Part shown: positions 6,719 to 14,254 of the stretch, in pieces
Position numbering within the stretch: position 1 is the first letter of the stretch
Layout: every line of letters begins with the position of its first letter
IMG/VR virus record: IMGVR_UViG_3300038469_000051
Coordinates: 1-24,794 of that record
Direction: 5' to 3' (one strand)
DNA length: 24,794 bases
Source of the DNA: a virus
Made by a program: the position numbers and the translations under genes
The notes under the pieces: generated by a model
The model's database searches: none
Seen by the model: the letters and a program-made list of their open reading frames with translations, nothing else
What the model was told of the DNA's origin: nothing

Positions 6719-8269
6719 ATGAGTTCGATCATCCTGCAACCCCGGGTCGCCGTCGACATTGTCCCGGCCACGGTAGCCGTCGAGAACAGCGAACACCGCA
6801 TCCTCTTCGTCGGACAGATGACCTCCGGCAGCGCCACTGCCGGGGCCCTGAATGAGAATCTGGCCAACGACAATTCCGAAGACACGCTCTTCGGCTCGCA
6901 CTCCATGCTGGCCGGAATGATCCGCGCGGCCAAGGCTTTGAACCAGACCACCCGCATGGATGCCATCGCTCTTGCGGATGCCGGCGCTGGTGTCGCTGCT
7001 ACCGGCACCATTGTGGTTGGCGGCGCTCCGAGTGCAGCGGGCACGCTGAAGGTTCGAATCGGCTCCGAGTTGAATCACGAATACAGTATCGCCGTTGCCA
7101 CGACCGACACGCCTACCACCCTCGGCGATGCGATCGTCGCGGCGGTAACCGCTGACGGCGACTGCCCGGTCTCTGCCGCGAATGTCACCGGCACGGTCAC
7201 CTTCACCGCGCTCAACAAGGGCACGCTCGGCAACCAGATAGGCATCGAGGTGGTCGGGTCGGTGGCCGGCGTCACGACCGCTGTCACCGGAATGGCCAGC
7301 GGCGCGACCGATCCCACGCTTACGACGGTTTTCGATGTCGTCGGGAACGCCCGTTACCAGACGATCGTCTGGCCCTATGCTCAGGCGACGACTGTCCTGC
7401 GCACGTTCCTGGACGGCCGCTTCAATGACGACAACCGGGTGCTGGATGGCGTTGGGATAACGGCGTGGCATGACTCGCTTGCGAACCACCTTTCCGTTCT
7501 CAATGCGCTCAACAGCCAGAGCCTCGTGTTCCTGGCTGACAAGGCTCAAAGCGAATCGCTCTACAAGGGCTCGGCGGTATTCGAACTTGAGCCGGTCAAG
7601 GCTGCTCAATTCGCCGCCATTCGCGGGCTGCGTCTTACCGATGGCGCCGGCATCAGCCATTTCGTCATTACCACCAATGGCCCGCTCGACTCATTCGGCG
7701 GTCCTGCCCTGGCCAGTAAGCCGTATTTCAACACGGCTTTCCCGAACCTCCCTCTGGTTGCTTCGACCCGCGGCTGGCTGACCAGCGAGATCGAAGACCT
7801 CCATGATGCCGGCGGCTCGGTACTTGGCATCAATGTCTCCGGAAACGCCGCGCTGGCGGGAGAAGTGACCACGACCTACAAGAACGACACCGCCGGGAAT
7901 CCGGATGTCTCGTTCAAGTATCTCAACTACGTCGATACCGCCAGCAATGCGCGCGAGTATTTCTACAACAATCTCCGGTCGCGCTTCGCTCAGAGCCGCT
8001 TGACCGCTGGCGATGTGATCAAGGGCCGGGACATGGCCAATGACATCACGATCGCGAACTTCTGCGAGAAGCTGTATCAGGACCTCTCGGGACCGACCTA
8101 CGTTCTGTTGCAGGCCGGCGAAGACGCGGTGAAGTTCTTCAAGGACAATCTGTCCGTTGTGCTCGATCTCGCCTCGGGAAGAGCGACCATCACCATGACG
8201 GTGCCCATTGTGACCCAGCTGCGCGAGATTCTGGCGACCATGAAGATCGCGTTCTCTACCGAAGGCTGA
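6719..8269 (+). CDS. Contractile tail sheath protein (Mu gpL-like)
   Basis: The 516-residue product follows a clear AGGAGG ribosome site. It begins P-R-V-A-V-D-I-V-P...H-R-I-L-F-V-G-Q-M, contains the Mu-type inserted domain near residues 95-185 (G-T-I-V-V-G-G, T-P-T-T-L-G-D-A-I-V-A-A-V, G-T-L-G-N-Q-I-G-I-E-V), and then the conserved sheath core with L-D-G-R-F-N-D-D-N-R, S-N-A-R-E-Y-F-Y-N-N-L-R-S-R-F and a terminal T-M-T-V-P-I-V-T-Q-L-R-E-I. Length and motif order agree with Mu gpL-type sheaths, which wrap the tube and contract during infection. The tube gene follows after 26 bp. It is the strongest evidence that this phage is a myovirus. Confidence 0.95.
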   Translation: MSSIILQPRVAVDIVPATVAVENSEHRILFVGQMTSGSATAGALNENLANDNSEDTLFGSHSMLAGMIRAAKALNQTTRMDAIALADAGAGVAATGTIVVGGAPSAAGTLKVRIGSELNHEYSIAVATTDTPTTLGDAIVAAVTADGDCPVSAANVTGTVTFTALNKGTLGNQIGIEVVGSVAGVTTAVTGMASGATDPTLTTVFDVVGNARYQTIVWPYAQATTVLRTFLDGRFNDDNRVLDGVGITAWHDSLANHLSVLNALNSQSLVFLADKAQSESLYKGSAVFELEPVKAAQFAAIRGLRLTDGAGISHFVITTNGPLDSFGGPALASKPYFNTAFPNLPLVASTRGWLTSEIEDLHDAGGSVLGINVSGNAALAGEVTTTYKNDTAGNPDVSFKYLNYVDTASNAREYFYNNLRSRFAQSRLTAGDVIKGRDMANDITIANFCEKLYQDLSGPTYVLLQAGEDAVKFFKDNLSVVLDLASGRATITMTVPIVTQLREILATMKIAFSTEG

Positions 8270-8295
8270 CCCAACGACACCGGAGGAAACCGACC

Positions 8296-8688
8296 ATGTC
8301 CGAACAGCTGAGTAATCCGCAGGTCCTCGTCAACAACGACGTGGTGGCGGTCATTCCCAACACCGTGACCTTCACCGAAGGGCTCGGCGAGCAGACCATC
8401 CGGGCCGCCTCTGCCGGAGGCGCGCAGACCGAACAGGTCTATTCCGACAACATCGAGATGCGCTATTCGACGGTGAAATTCGAGCTTCCGCCTACCGTCG
8501 AAAACATCGCCAAGGCCCGGGAGTGGAAGGTCAACAAGAACCAGAACCTCATACAGATTTCCGGACGCACGGCCGAAGGAAGAGTGACCCGCACATTCTC
8601 CCAAGCGGCGTTGCTCAGCGACTACGAAGTGCCGCTGACCAACGACGGCAACATCACTCTCGAATGGCGGGCGAACCCGGCGGTCTAG
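8296..8688 (+). CDS. Tail tube protein (Mu gpM-like)
   Basis: The product has 130 residues, with GGAGG upstream. Small size, strong beta character, G-L-G-E-Q-T-I-R-A-A-S-A-G-G near residue 30, and the end (Y-E-V-P-L-T-N-D-G-N-I-T-L-E-W-R-A-N-P-A-V) suit the Mu gpM-type tube family. Tube subunits stack as hexameric rings around the tape measure and form the DNA channel. Position between sheath and chaperone is the canonical one. No cysteine or membrane segment is present. Confidence 0.9.
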   Translation: MSEQLSNPQVLVNNDVVAVIPNTVTFTEGLGEQTIRAASAGGAQTEQVYSDNIEMRYSTVKFELPPTVENIAKAREWKVNKNQNLIQISGRTAEGRVTRTFSQAALLSDYEVPLTNDGNITLEWRANPAV

Positions 8689-8717
8689 TGCGGTAGAAAC
8701 TGGAGGAAGAAAAACCA

Positions 8718-8903
8718 ATGAGCGAGTATCTTTTCGACATCGGCGATCAGGTCACAATCATCGAGGAAAATCTCGAAGGCAAGGTCGCCGACATGCAAAA
8801 GGACGACGATGGCAACCGCATGTATCTCGTGTCCTATGTGGACGAGAACGGCGTCGATTTCGAGAAGTGGTTCGAAGAACCGCTGATCACGAAGACGCCA
8901 TGA
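8718..8903 (+). CDS. Small SH3-like hypothetical protein
   Basis: The product has 61 residues with a GGAGGAAG ribosome site and ends in an ATGA overlap with the tail chaperone gene. It is acidic, and its pattern (F-D-I-G-D-Q-V-T-I-I-E...G-K-V-A-D-M, then Y-L-V-S-Y-V-D-E-N-G-V-D-F-E-K-W-F) looks like a small SH3/KOW-type beta barrel. I do not recognise a characterised family. Tight coupling to the chaperone suggests a role in tail assembly or in regulating the downstream gene, but nothing in the sequence shows it. Confidence 0.78.
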   Translation: MSEYLFDIGDQVTIIEENLEGKVADMQKDDDGNRMYLVSYVDENGVDFEKWFEEPLITKTP

Positions 8904-9331
8904 ACAAGGAGATTACCTACAAGCTCCAGAATACGATCCAGTATGCCAGGGCCGGAGAAATGCAGAACGGCGAGTTCATCCAGCTCAGCGCGCCGACCTC
9001 CAAGAACATCGTCGAGTGCGCATTCCTGAAGCAAGCGTTCTACCGCGCGCTCCCGAAGGATGTCGAGGAAGAGCCGGACGCCAAGCCGTCGGAGATCAAC
9101 GGCGAAGGCGTCATGACCCTACTGATGATGTCGAACGATGTCGAGCTGTCGAAAATACTTCTCTCTGCGCGCGACCTCTTCACCTCGGGCGTGGCCATGC
9201 TGGACGGCGAGCAGAAGCTCACCAAGCCGCTGATCGATCTCATGGCGCAGGAAGACTTGGAGGCCATGACCGGGGAGTATCTCGCAAATTTTTTGCTTGC
9301 TTCGGTATTGCAGAAACAGAAGAAGAGCTGA
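8900..9331 (+). CDS. Tail assembly chaperone, short (unshifted) product
   Basis: The ATG at 8900 overlaps the previous stop (ATGA) and gives 143 residues. The start M-N-K-E-I-T-Y-K-L-Q and a helical acidic body fit the G-type tail assembly chaperone found between tube and tape measure in long-tailed phages (Mu gp41). The reading frame ends at 9331, only 39 bases after a slippery heptamer at 9286-9292, so this is the product made by most ribosomes. Chaperones of this type coat the tape measure protein during tube polymerisation and are absent from the virion. The family match is by order, size and frameshift architecture. Confidence 0.87.
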   Translation: MNKEITYKLQNTIQYARAGEMQNGEFIQLSAPTSKNIVECAFLKQAFYRALPKDVEEEPDAKPSEINGEGVMTLLMMSNDVELSKILLSARDLFTSGVAMLDGEQKLTKPLIDLMAQEDLEAMTGEYLANFLLASVLQKQKKS

Positions 9332-9486
9332 CCGAGAAAATCGCGCGGCTCTGCCTGTTCTTTGAAGGCGCCTTGCCCTATGACGTAGCATGGTCGCTGC
9401 CCATCCCGGAGCTGCTGGTTCTGGACAAGACCGCGAAAAAGGTGAACGAAGAGCGGAAGCGGGAAATCAAGAAAGCCGGAGGCTAG
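8900..9486 (+). CDS. Tail assembly chaperone, -1 frameshift (G-T type) product
   Basis: A -1 slip at AAATTTT joins 8900-9292 to 9292-9486 and makes a 195-residue fusion: 131 residues of the short form and 64 residues of the -1 frame, reading F-A-C-F-G-I-A-E-T-E-E-E-L-T-E-K and ending K-R-E-I-K-K-A-G-G. The extension has normal codon usage and no ribosome site of its own. It matches the T extension, which recruits the tape measure protein in lambda and has an equivalent in Mu gp41/gp41'. The stop lies 1 bp before the tape measure start. A ratio of products set by the slip rate is expected but not visible in sequence. Confidence 0.85.
9286..9292 (+). promoter_or_regulatory. Slippery heptamer AAATTTT for -1 ribosomal frameshift
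   Basis: The zero frame reads GCA AAT TTT TTG; the heptamer A-AAT-TTT lets both tRNAs re-pair as AAA-TTT after a -1 slip. This is the X-XXY-YYZ form. It lies in the chaperone gene, 39 bases before the zero-frame stop, in a 6-base T run. I see no strong downstream pseudoknot by eye. Confidence 0.85.
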
Positions 9487-9487
9487 C

Positions 9488-10984
9488 GTGGCGAACAAAG
9501 TTACTTGGATATTCCTGGCCCGCGATCAATACAGCGCCATCGCCAAGCAGGTCAGCTCTGCCACTTCTGGCATACGCGACAAATTCGCCGCCGCCGCCGC
9601 TGCTGCCAAGCAAGCCGCGGATCAGACCACCACGCTCGCCGATCGCATGCGAAAAAGCGGTGCCGATATGCGGAAAATCGGTCGCGATATTTCGCTGTAT
9701 GTCTCGGCGCCGGCAACGCTGTTTGCGGCGACCGCCATCAGATCCTATGACCAGCAAGCGGTCGCGCTGGCGAAGGTCGAAAGCGCGGTGCGATCTACCG
9801 GCGGGGCGGCCAAGCTCAGCGTGCAGGAACTCGCAGCCGAAGCCGACAAATTGCAGGCCAGCACCATCTTCGGCGATGAAGCGATACTGAATGATGTCAC
9901 TACCACGCTGCTCGGATTCGGGAAGATTGCCGGAGAGACATTCAAGCGCACACAGAGTGCCGCGGCGGATATGGCCACTCGCACGGGCGGCGATTTGCGC
10001 TCGGCATCGCTGGCCCTGGGCAAGGCTCTGGATGATCCGCTGACCGGCCTGGATGGGCTGCGGCGAGCTGGAATAACCTTCACGAAGGACGAAAAGGCTC
10101 TAATTCAAGCTCTGGCACAGGCCAATATGACCGCTCAGGCACAGGCGCTCATTCTCAAAAAAGTCGAGACCGGTGTCGGCGGCATGGCCCAAGCGGCGGC
10201 CAAGGCCGGCCTGGGGCCGCTGCGCCAGCTCGGTAATGCATTCGATGATTTACGCGAGAACATCGGCAAGGTGTTGTTGGATTTGCTGAGCCCGTTAATT
10301 GCTTCTCTGCGTGGTATGGTCGAATGGATGAAGAATCTGTCACCGACCACGACCAAGGTAATTGCCGGGATCGTGATTCTTGCCGCAGTTCTCGGACCTC
10401 TTCTCATTGTCATAGGGTCTCTCATCGCCATAAAAGCGGCGCTGATTGCAACCTTCGTAGGGATCGGTGCCGCGATCACATTTGCTACTGGACCAATCGG
10501 GTTGGCGATCATTGCAGTCAGTGCATTGGTTGCCGCTGCTATATGGCTTTACAACGAGTTCAAGCCGGTGCGAGACATCGTCGGTCTGCTGACCATGGCA
10601 TTTGCTGGATGGTGGGAAATACTGAAACTTGTGTTCTCAGGATTGCAGGCGATAGCAGCTCCAGTGCTCGGAGCCGTGACCGACGCATTCAGCGCTTTGT
10701 CGGATGCGCTGTCAGGAACACTAGAGATCGTGAGCGGAATATATGAATCGGTGGTCGGGATAATGTCCGCCATGAAAGGCGCGGTGCAAATGGCGGCGGA
10801 GGAAACGGCCGCCTATGTCGAGTTCGGCGGGAATATTCAGACCGCCGCGGCGACGACCACTGACATCAATGTGAACCTTCGGGCTCCGAAGGGCGCGGTT
10901 GAATCGGTGAAGACCAGAACCAATGGCCGCGCTCCAGGAATGAACGTGGGCGTGAATATGGTCGCGCTCGGTATCACGCCGTGA
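9488..10984 (+). CDS. Tape measure protein
   Basis: GTG at 9488 follows GGAGG with good spacing and gives 498 residues. The long helical N-terminus (A-A-A-A-A-A-A-K-Q-A-A-D), a central K-A-L-D-D-P-L-T-G-L-D-G-L-R-R-A-G-I-T-F-T region near 180-200, and two or more hydrophobic stretches at about 290-355 are typical of tail tape measure proteins that fix tail length and pass into the membrane at DNA ejection. At about 0.15 nm per residue the length suggests a tail near 75 nm; this is a rough rule only. The gene overlaps the next by a GTGA. It is shorter than lambda gpH (853 residues) but reasonable for a Mu-like phage. Confidence 0.9.
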   Translation: MANKVTWIFLARDQYSAIAKQVSSATSGIRDKFAAAAAAAKQAADQTTTLADRMRKSGADMRKIGRDISLYVSAPATLFAATAIRSYDQQAVALAKVESAVRSTGGAAKLSVQELAAEADKLQASTIFGDEAILNDVTTTLLGFGKIAGETFKRTQSAAADMATRTGGDLRSASLALGKALDDPLTGLDGLRRAGITFTKDEKALIQALAQANMTAQAQALILKKVETGVGGMAQAAAKAGLGPLRQLGNAFDDLRENIGKVLLDLLSPLIASLRGMVEWMKNLSPTTTKVIAGIVILAAVLGPLLIVIGSLIAIKAALIATFVGIGAAITFATGPIGLAIIAVSALVAAAIWLYNEFKPVRDIVGLLTMAFAGWWEILKLVFSGLQAIAAPVLGAVTDAFSALSDALSGTLEIVSGIYESVVGIMSAMKGAVQMAAEETAAYVEFGGNIQTAAATTTDINVNLRAPKGAVESVKTRTNGRAPGMNVGVNMVALGITP

Positions 10985-12153
10985 ATCTCGACGAAGTTCT
11001 CAGCGGAAAGTTCAAAGACGTCCCATTTCTCATGACGTCCGGACAAGTGTCCGGAGGAAATAAGAACGTCGTGCATTCCTATCCGAATTCAGACCGGCAG
11101 ACGGTTGAAAATCTCGGGCGCACTCCGCGCAGTTTTCCGATCACCATCTTGCTGCCTTCGTTCGAATACACGGCGCGCCGCGATGTGTTGCTTTTGGTTC
11201 TTGAAGAAAAAACACCCGGCGTACTCATCCATCCTTTCCATGGGCGAATCGAGAACGCCATCGCGGGCCCGTATACCCTTTCCGAAGACTTCACATCGCT
11301 CGGCTCCGGGACAATTCAGGTCACGTTCCTTATCGATAACGGTCCTGGCGTACCTCAAGCGGCGGGCATCACGGCCTCTGCGGTGGCCAAGGCCAACCAG
11401 CTTGCGAGTCAGGCTATACAGACCAACTTCTCCAGCGCTTATCACGTCACTCCTGGCTTCCTCGGGAGCTTCGAGTCAGCGACCGAATCGGTGCGGGACG
11501 CCGCGCTCGCTTTCCAAAAGAGTCAGGCGCCGCTCGATCAGGCCAGCGAATACCTTACCGCTGCGGAGGCCCTGGCAGCGGAATCCGCCGCGCTGATCAC
11601 TGCGCCGATCAACCTCGCGCTGCGTATCACCGACATGTTCGAAAGGGCAACGACATTGTTCGATGACCCGGTAAATGCGCTCAAGCACTTCTCCGGGTAT
11701 TTCGGCTTCGGCGATTCAATGACGGCAAAGGTTCCGGTCACCGCCGCGCAGATCGAAGTCGCTAACAACAAGGCGTTGTTCGACTCGGCAATGAAGACCC
11801 AAGCACTCGGCTATGCCTACCAGTCCATTGTGCAAGTAGAATTCTCTACGGTAGAGGATGTCGATTCCGCGAGCCTCGCGCTGGAAGAACAATACCTCGC
11901 TGTTCGGGATGCGGAGGGAGTCGATACGGATTCCCGCGAGCTGCTGTCGGATCTCCGGGAATTGGCTAACCAGCTGCTCGATGACCAGAAACTCACCGCC
12001 AGGAGGATCGTCACGGTGCGCACCCATCCCACGACCGCGCGGCTCCTGGCATTTTCCTACTACGGCAATGATGAGCAGGGCGAGGCAATCGCCGACATCA
12101 ACGGCAATGGCGTATCGAACCTCTCCGGCTATGTGAAGGTTCTCACCGCATGA
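10981..12153 (+). CDS. Mu gpN-like DNA circularisation/baseplate protein
   Basis: GTG at 10981 overlaps the tape measure stop (GTGA); the product has 390 residues. Its first 110 residues (V-P-F-L-M-T-S-G...F-P-I-T-I-L-L-P-S-F-E-Y and H-P-F-H-G-R-I-E-N-A-I-A-G-P-Y-T-L-S-E-D) carry the pattern of the DNA_circ_N family named for Mu gpN. In Mu-like phages the protein is part of the baseplate/tail tip, though the family name comes from an older claim about circularising DNA. The C-terminal two thirds is helical, ending with R-T-H-P-T-T-A-R-L-L-A-F-S-Y-Y-G-N and N-G-V-S-N-L-S-G-Y-V-K-V-L. It is stop-start coupled to gpP. Confidence 0.88.
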   Translation: MNLDEVLSGKFKDVPFLMTSGQVSGGNKNVVHSYPNSDRQTVENLGRTPRSFPITILLPSFEYTARRDVLLLVLEEKTPGVLIHPFHGRIENAIAGPYTLSEDFTSLGSGTIQVTFLIDNGPGVPQAAGITASAVAKANQLASQAIQTNFSSAYHVTPGFLGSFESATESVRDAALAFQKSQAPLDQASEYLTAAEALAAESAALITAPINLALRITDMFERATTLFDDPVNALKHFSGYFGFGDSMTAKVPVTAAQIEVANNKALFDSAMKTQALGYAYQSIVQVEFSTVEDVDSASLALEEQYLAVRDAEGVDTDSRELLSDLRELANQLLDDQKLTARRIVTVRTHPTTARLLAFSYYGNDEQGEAIADINGNGVSNLSGYVKVLTA

Positions 12154-13235
12154 ACCTTGAGGTTGAAGGCACAGCGTATGAGTTCTTCACCGACATAGCG
12201 GTGAATCTCAGAATGGACGCACTGTGCCGAGAGTTCAGCTTCGGAACAACCCGAGTAGCCGGAAAGGGTCTGCCATTCAAGGGAGGCGAATCGTGCCGGG
12301 TCATTGATGATTCGGAGACCGTTCTCACTGGCTTCATAGAGCGGGTGGACATTGACTATTCCGCCAGCTCGCATTCGATACAGGTCGCCGGAAGAGACAA
12401 GCCGGCCGACATTGTCGATTCGACCCTGCGCTCGACTTCCGACTTCCTGCCGCCGATCACGCTCAAGCGGGCCGCGGAGCTGGCTATCAAGGACATAGGC
12501 TCGGACATCAAGGTTGTCGATCTCGCAAGCCCTGAGCCTTTCAAGACCACGATCGACATGGTCACTCCAGAGCCAGGAGAGGGCGTGTTCGAATTCCTTG
12601 AGAAGCTGGCCAAGAAAAGAAAGGTTCTGCTCACCTCTGATGCGGACGGCAATCTGGTAATCGCTCGGGCAGGAGACGAGCGGTCAGCTGGAGCCATTCA
12701 GAACATAGCCGGAGCTGATGACAACAACGTGCTGTCCTCTTCCATCAGCTATGACACCACGGCCCGGTATTATCGCTATACCTTCACGTCTTCGCTCAAC
12801 CTCGTCGCCCTGGCAAAGGCCGGGCTCGTGATTCCGAAGGACATCATCAACCAGCGCGGCTATGCCATCGATGCCGCCGTGCGGCGGAGCCGACAGCTTG
12901 CTCTTCAGCCTGAGAGCGCGTTGGCCGCCAAGGACACTACCGCGCGCGCCGAGTGGGAAGCGAACGTAAGGCAGTCCCGCGGCAAGCTCTATTCATGCGT
13001 GGTGCAGGGCTTCCGCGAAGTTCCAGGAGGAAATTTGTGGAGCATCAACAAGCTGGTGCGTGTAAAGGATGAGTTTGCCGACATCGAGGGAGACATGCGG
13101 ATCAGCGCGGTAGCTTTCTCGCTCTCGGAGAATGGCGGAAGCACCACGACGCTTACCTGCATGCCGCCGAATGCATTCACGCTGTCTCTCAGCCAGCCGA
13201 AAACGGAGATCGTCGGTGCAGAATTTATTGACTAA
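12150..13235 (+). CDS. Baseplate hub protein (Mu gpP / T4 gp27-like)
   Basis: The product has 361 residues and begins in an ATGA overlap. Motifs fit Mu gpP-type hubs: an N-terminal domain with F-G-T-T-R-V-A-G...C-R-V-I-D-D-S-E-T-V-L-T-G-F-I-E-R-V-D, then Q-V-A-G-R-D-K-P-A-D-I-V-D-S-T, G-V-F-E-F-L-E-K-L-A-K-K-R-K-V-L-L, and a C-terminal W-S-I-N-K-L-V-R-V-K-D-E. The protein forms the trimeric hub that joins the hexameric tube to the trimeric spike. The last 20 bases overlap the spike gene in another frame. No lysozyme domain is fused. Confidence 0.92.
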   Translation: MNLEVEGTAYEFFTDIAVNLRMDALCREFSFGTTRVAGKGLPFKGGESCRVIDDSETVLTGFIERVDIDYSASSHSIQVAGRDKPADIVDSTLRSTSDFLPPITLKRAAELAIKDIGSDIKVVDLASPEPFKTTIDMVTPEPGEGVFEFLEKLAKKRKVLLTSDADGNLVIARAGDERSAGAIQNIAGADDNNVLSSSISYDTTARYYRYTFTSSLNLVALAKAGLVIPKDIINQRGYAIDAAVRRSRQLALQPESALAAKDTTARAEWEANVRQSRGKLYSCVVQGFREVPGGNLWSINKLVRVKDEFADIEGDMRISAVAFSLSENGGSTTTLTCMPPNAFTLSLSQPKTEIVGAEFID

Positions 13236-13824
13236 GCTCATCCGCTGGGCGTCGGTAGTCCGGGCCGGCTCTGATGCTGACCAGTTTCCCACCCAGCAGG
13301 TGGAATACCTGGGCAAGGTCGCCGACTGCATCATGGTTTTTCCCTATGGCATGCACGCGAATGTGCACGGGGATTCTCTGGCGGTGATGCTCGCCATGAA
13401 CGGCGCGCTCGATAACCGAGCGGCTATCCCTTCCAGCATGAACAACCGGCAAGCCCTGGCCGGCGGCGAGGTTATGATCTATAGCCCGCTGTCGGGAAGC
13501 TCCGTGATATTCAAGGCAAACGGTGACATCATTGCCAATGCCAAGGGAAATATCACCGCGATCGCAGGAGGGAATGTCAGTGTCACCGCCTCGGGAACCG
13601 CTGATGTGACCGCTTCGGGCGCCTTGAGCCTGAACAGCTCGGCGAGCATTGCGCTCACCGCTCCGGCCATAGGGCTGAATGGAGCCGTCACGGTAGTCGG
13701 CGGACTGAATTCCGACAGCGTTACGGTTAGCGGGGCTCTGTCGCAAGGCGGAAAAAACGTCGGCGCCGCGCATGTCCACAGCGGGGTAACGACTGGAACG
13801 TCCAACACCGGAGGGGTGGTCTGA
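13216..13824 (+). CDS. Baseplate spike protein (Mu gp45 / P2 gpV-like)
   Basis: GTG at 13216 has GGAG upstream and gives 202 residues, overlapping gpP by 20 bp; earlier in-frame codons read inside gpP and lack spike-like sequence. The N-terminal OB-like part carries Q-Q-V-E-Y-L-G-K...V-F-P-Y-G-M-H-A-N. The C-terminal half is a repetitive beta-helix (I-F-K-A-N-G-D-I-I-A-N-A-K-G-N-I-T-A-I, V-S-V-T-A-S-G). His186 and His188 in A-H-V-H-S-G are the HxH motif that binds an iron ion at the tip in P2 gpV-type spikes. The spike pierces the outer membrane. The sequence and place support this clearly. Confidence 0.92.
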   Translation: MQNLLTKLIRWASVVRAGSDADQFPTQQVEYLGKVADCIMVFPYGMHANVHGDSLAVMLAMNGALDNRAAIPSSMNNRQALAGGEVMIYSPLSGSSVIFKANGDIIANAKGNITAIAGGNVSVTASGTADVTASGALSLNSSASIALTAPAIGLNGAVTVVGGLNSDSVTVSGALSQGGKNVGAAHVHSGVTTGTSNTGGVV

Positions 13825-13825
13825 C

Positions 13826-14254
13826 ATGGGCGCCGAAGCGATCCTCTACGCGGATGAAGGCTATGACTTCCATCTGGACGAGAACGGCGACATTGGCACG
13901 GCGGACCAGCTCGATACCGCCATGCTTATGTCGGTCTTCTGCGAACGGCGGGCCTCGCCTTCCGAGATGCAACCGCCGGAGCTGCGCCGCGGATGGATTG
14001 GCAATTCGGCCACCCCGGGCTTTGAAATAGGGTCCAAGCTGTGGTTGTATGAGCAGGCGAGGCTTACGCGCAGCACCTTGAACGGCATTGCCGCCGAAGC
14101 CCTGGCCGGTCTGAAATGGCTAATCGAAGACGGCATCGCACTCGACATGGAGGCCAGCATGTCGATCGACGGTTTGACGGTCGCGATCACCCGGCCGAAT
14201 TCGGAGGTAGCAACGCGGTTCTACAATCTCTGGGAGGGAACGGGTGCATATTGA
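13826..14254 (+). CDS. Baseplate protein, Mu gp46 family
   Basis: The product has 142 residues, starting 1 bp after the spike stop. Motifs G-D-I-G-T-A-D-Q-L-D-T-A-M-L-M-S-V-F, R-R-G-W-I-G-N-S and G-S-K-L-W-L-Y-E-Q-A-R-L-T follow the pattern of the gp46 family, which is related to the gp25/gpW sheath-initiator proteins in T4 and P2. Family members form the base from which sheath polymerises. It overlaps baseplate J by 11 bp, the same coupling seen in Mu. Trp residues and length are as expected. Confidence 0.9.
   Translation: MGAEAILYADEGYDFHLDENGDIGTADQLDTAMLMSVFCERRASPSEMQPPELRRGWIGNSATPGFEIGSKLWLYEQARLTRSTLNGIAAEALAGLKWLIEDGIALDMEASMSIDGLTVAITRPNSEVATRFYNLWEGTGAY

Noticed and set aside
6155-7660. 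501-codon leftward open frame opposite terminator and sheath genes
   Set aside because: It spans several genuine rightward genes and has no independent support such as ribosome site or recognisable motifs.
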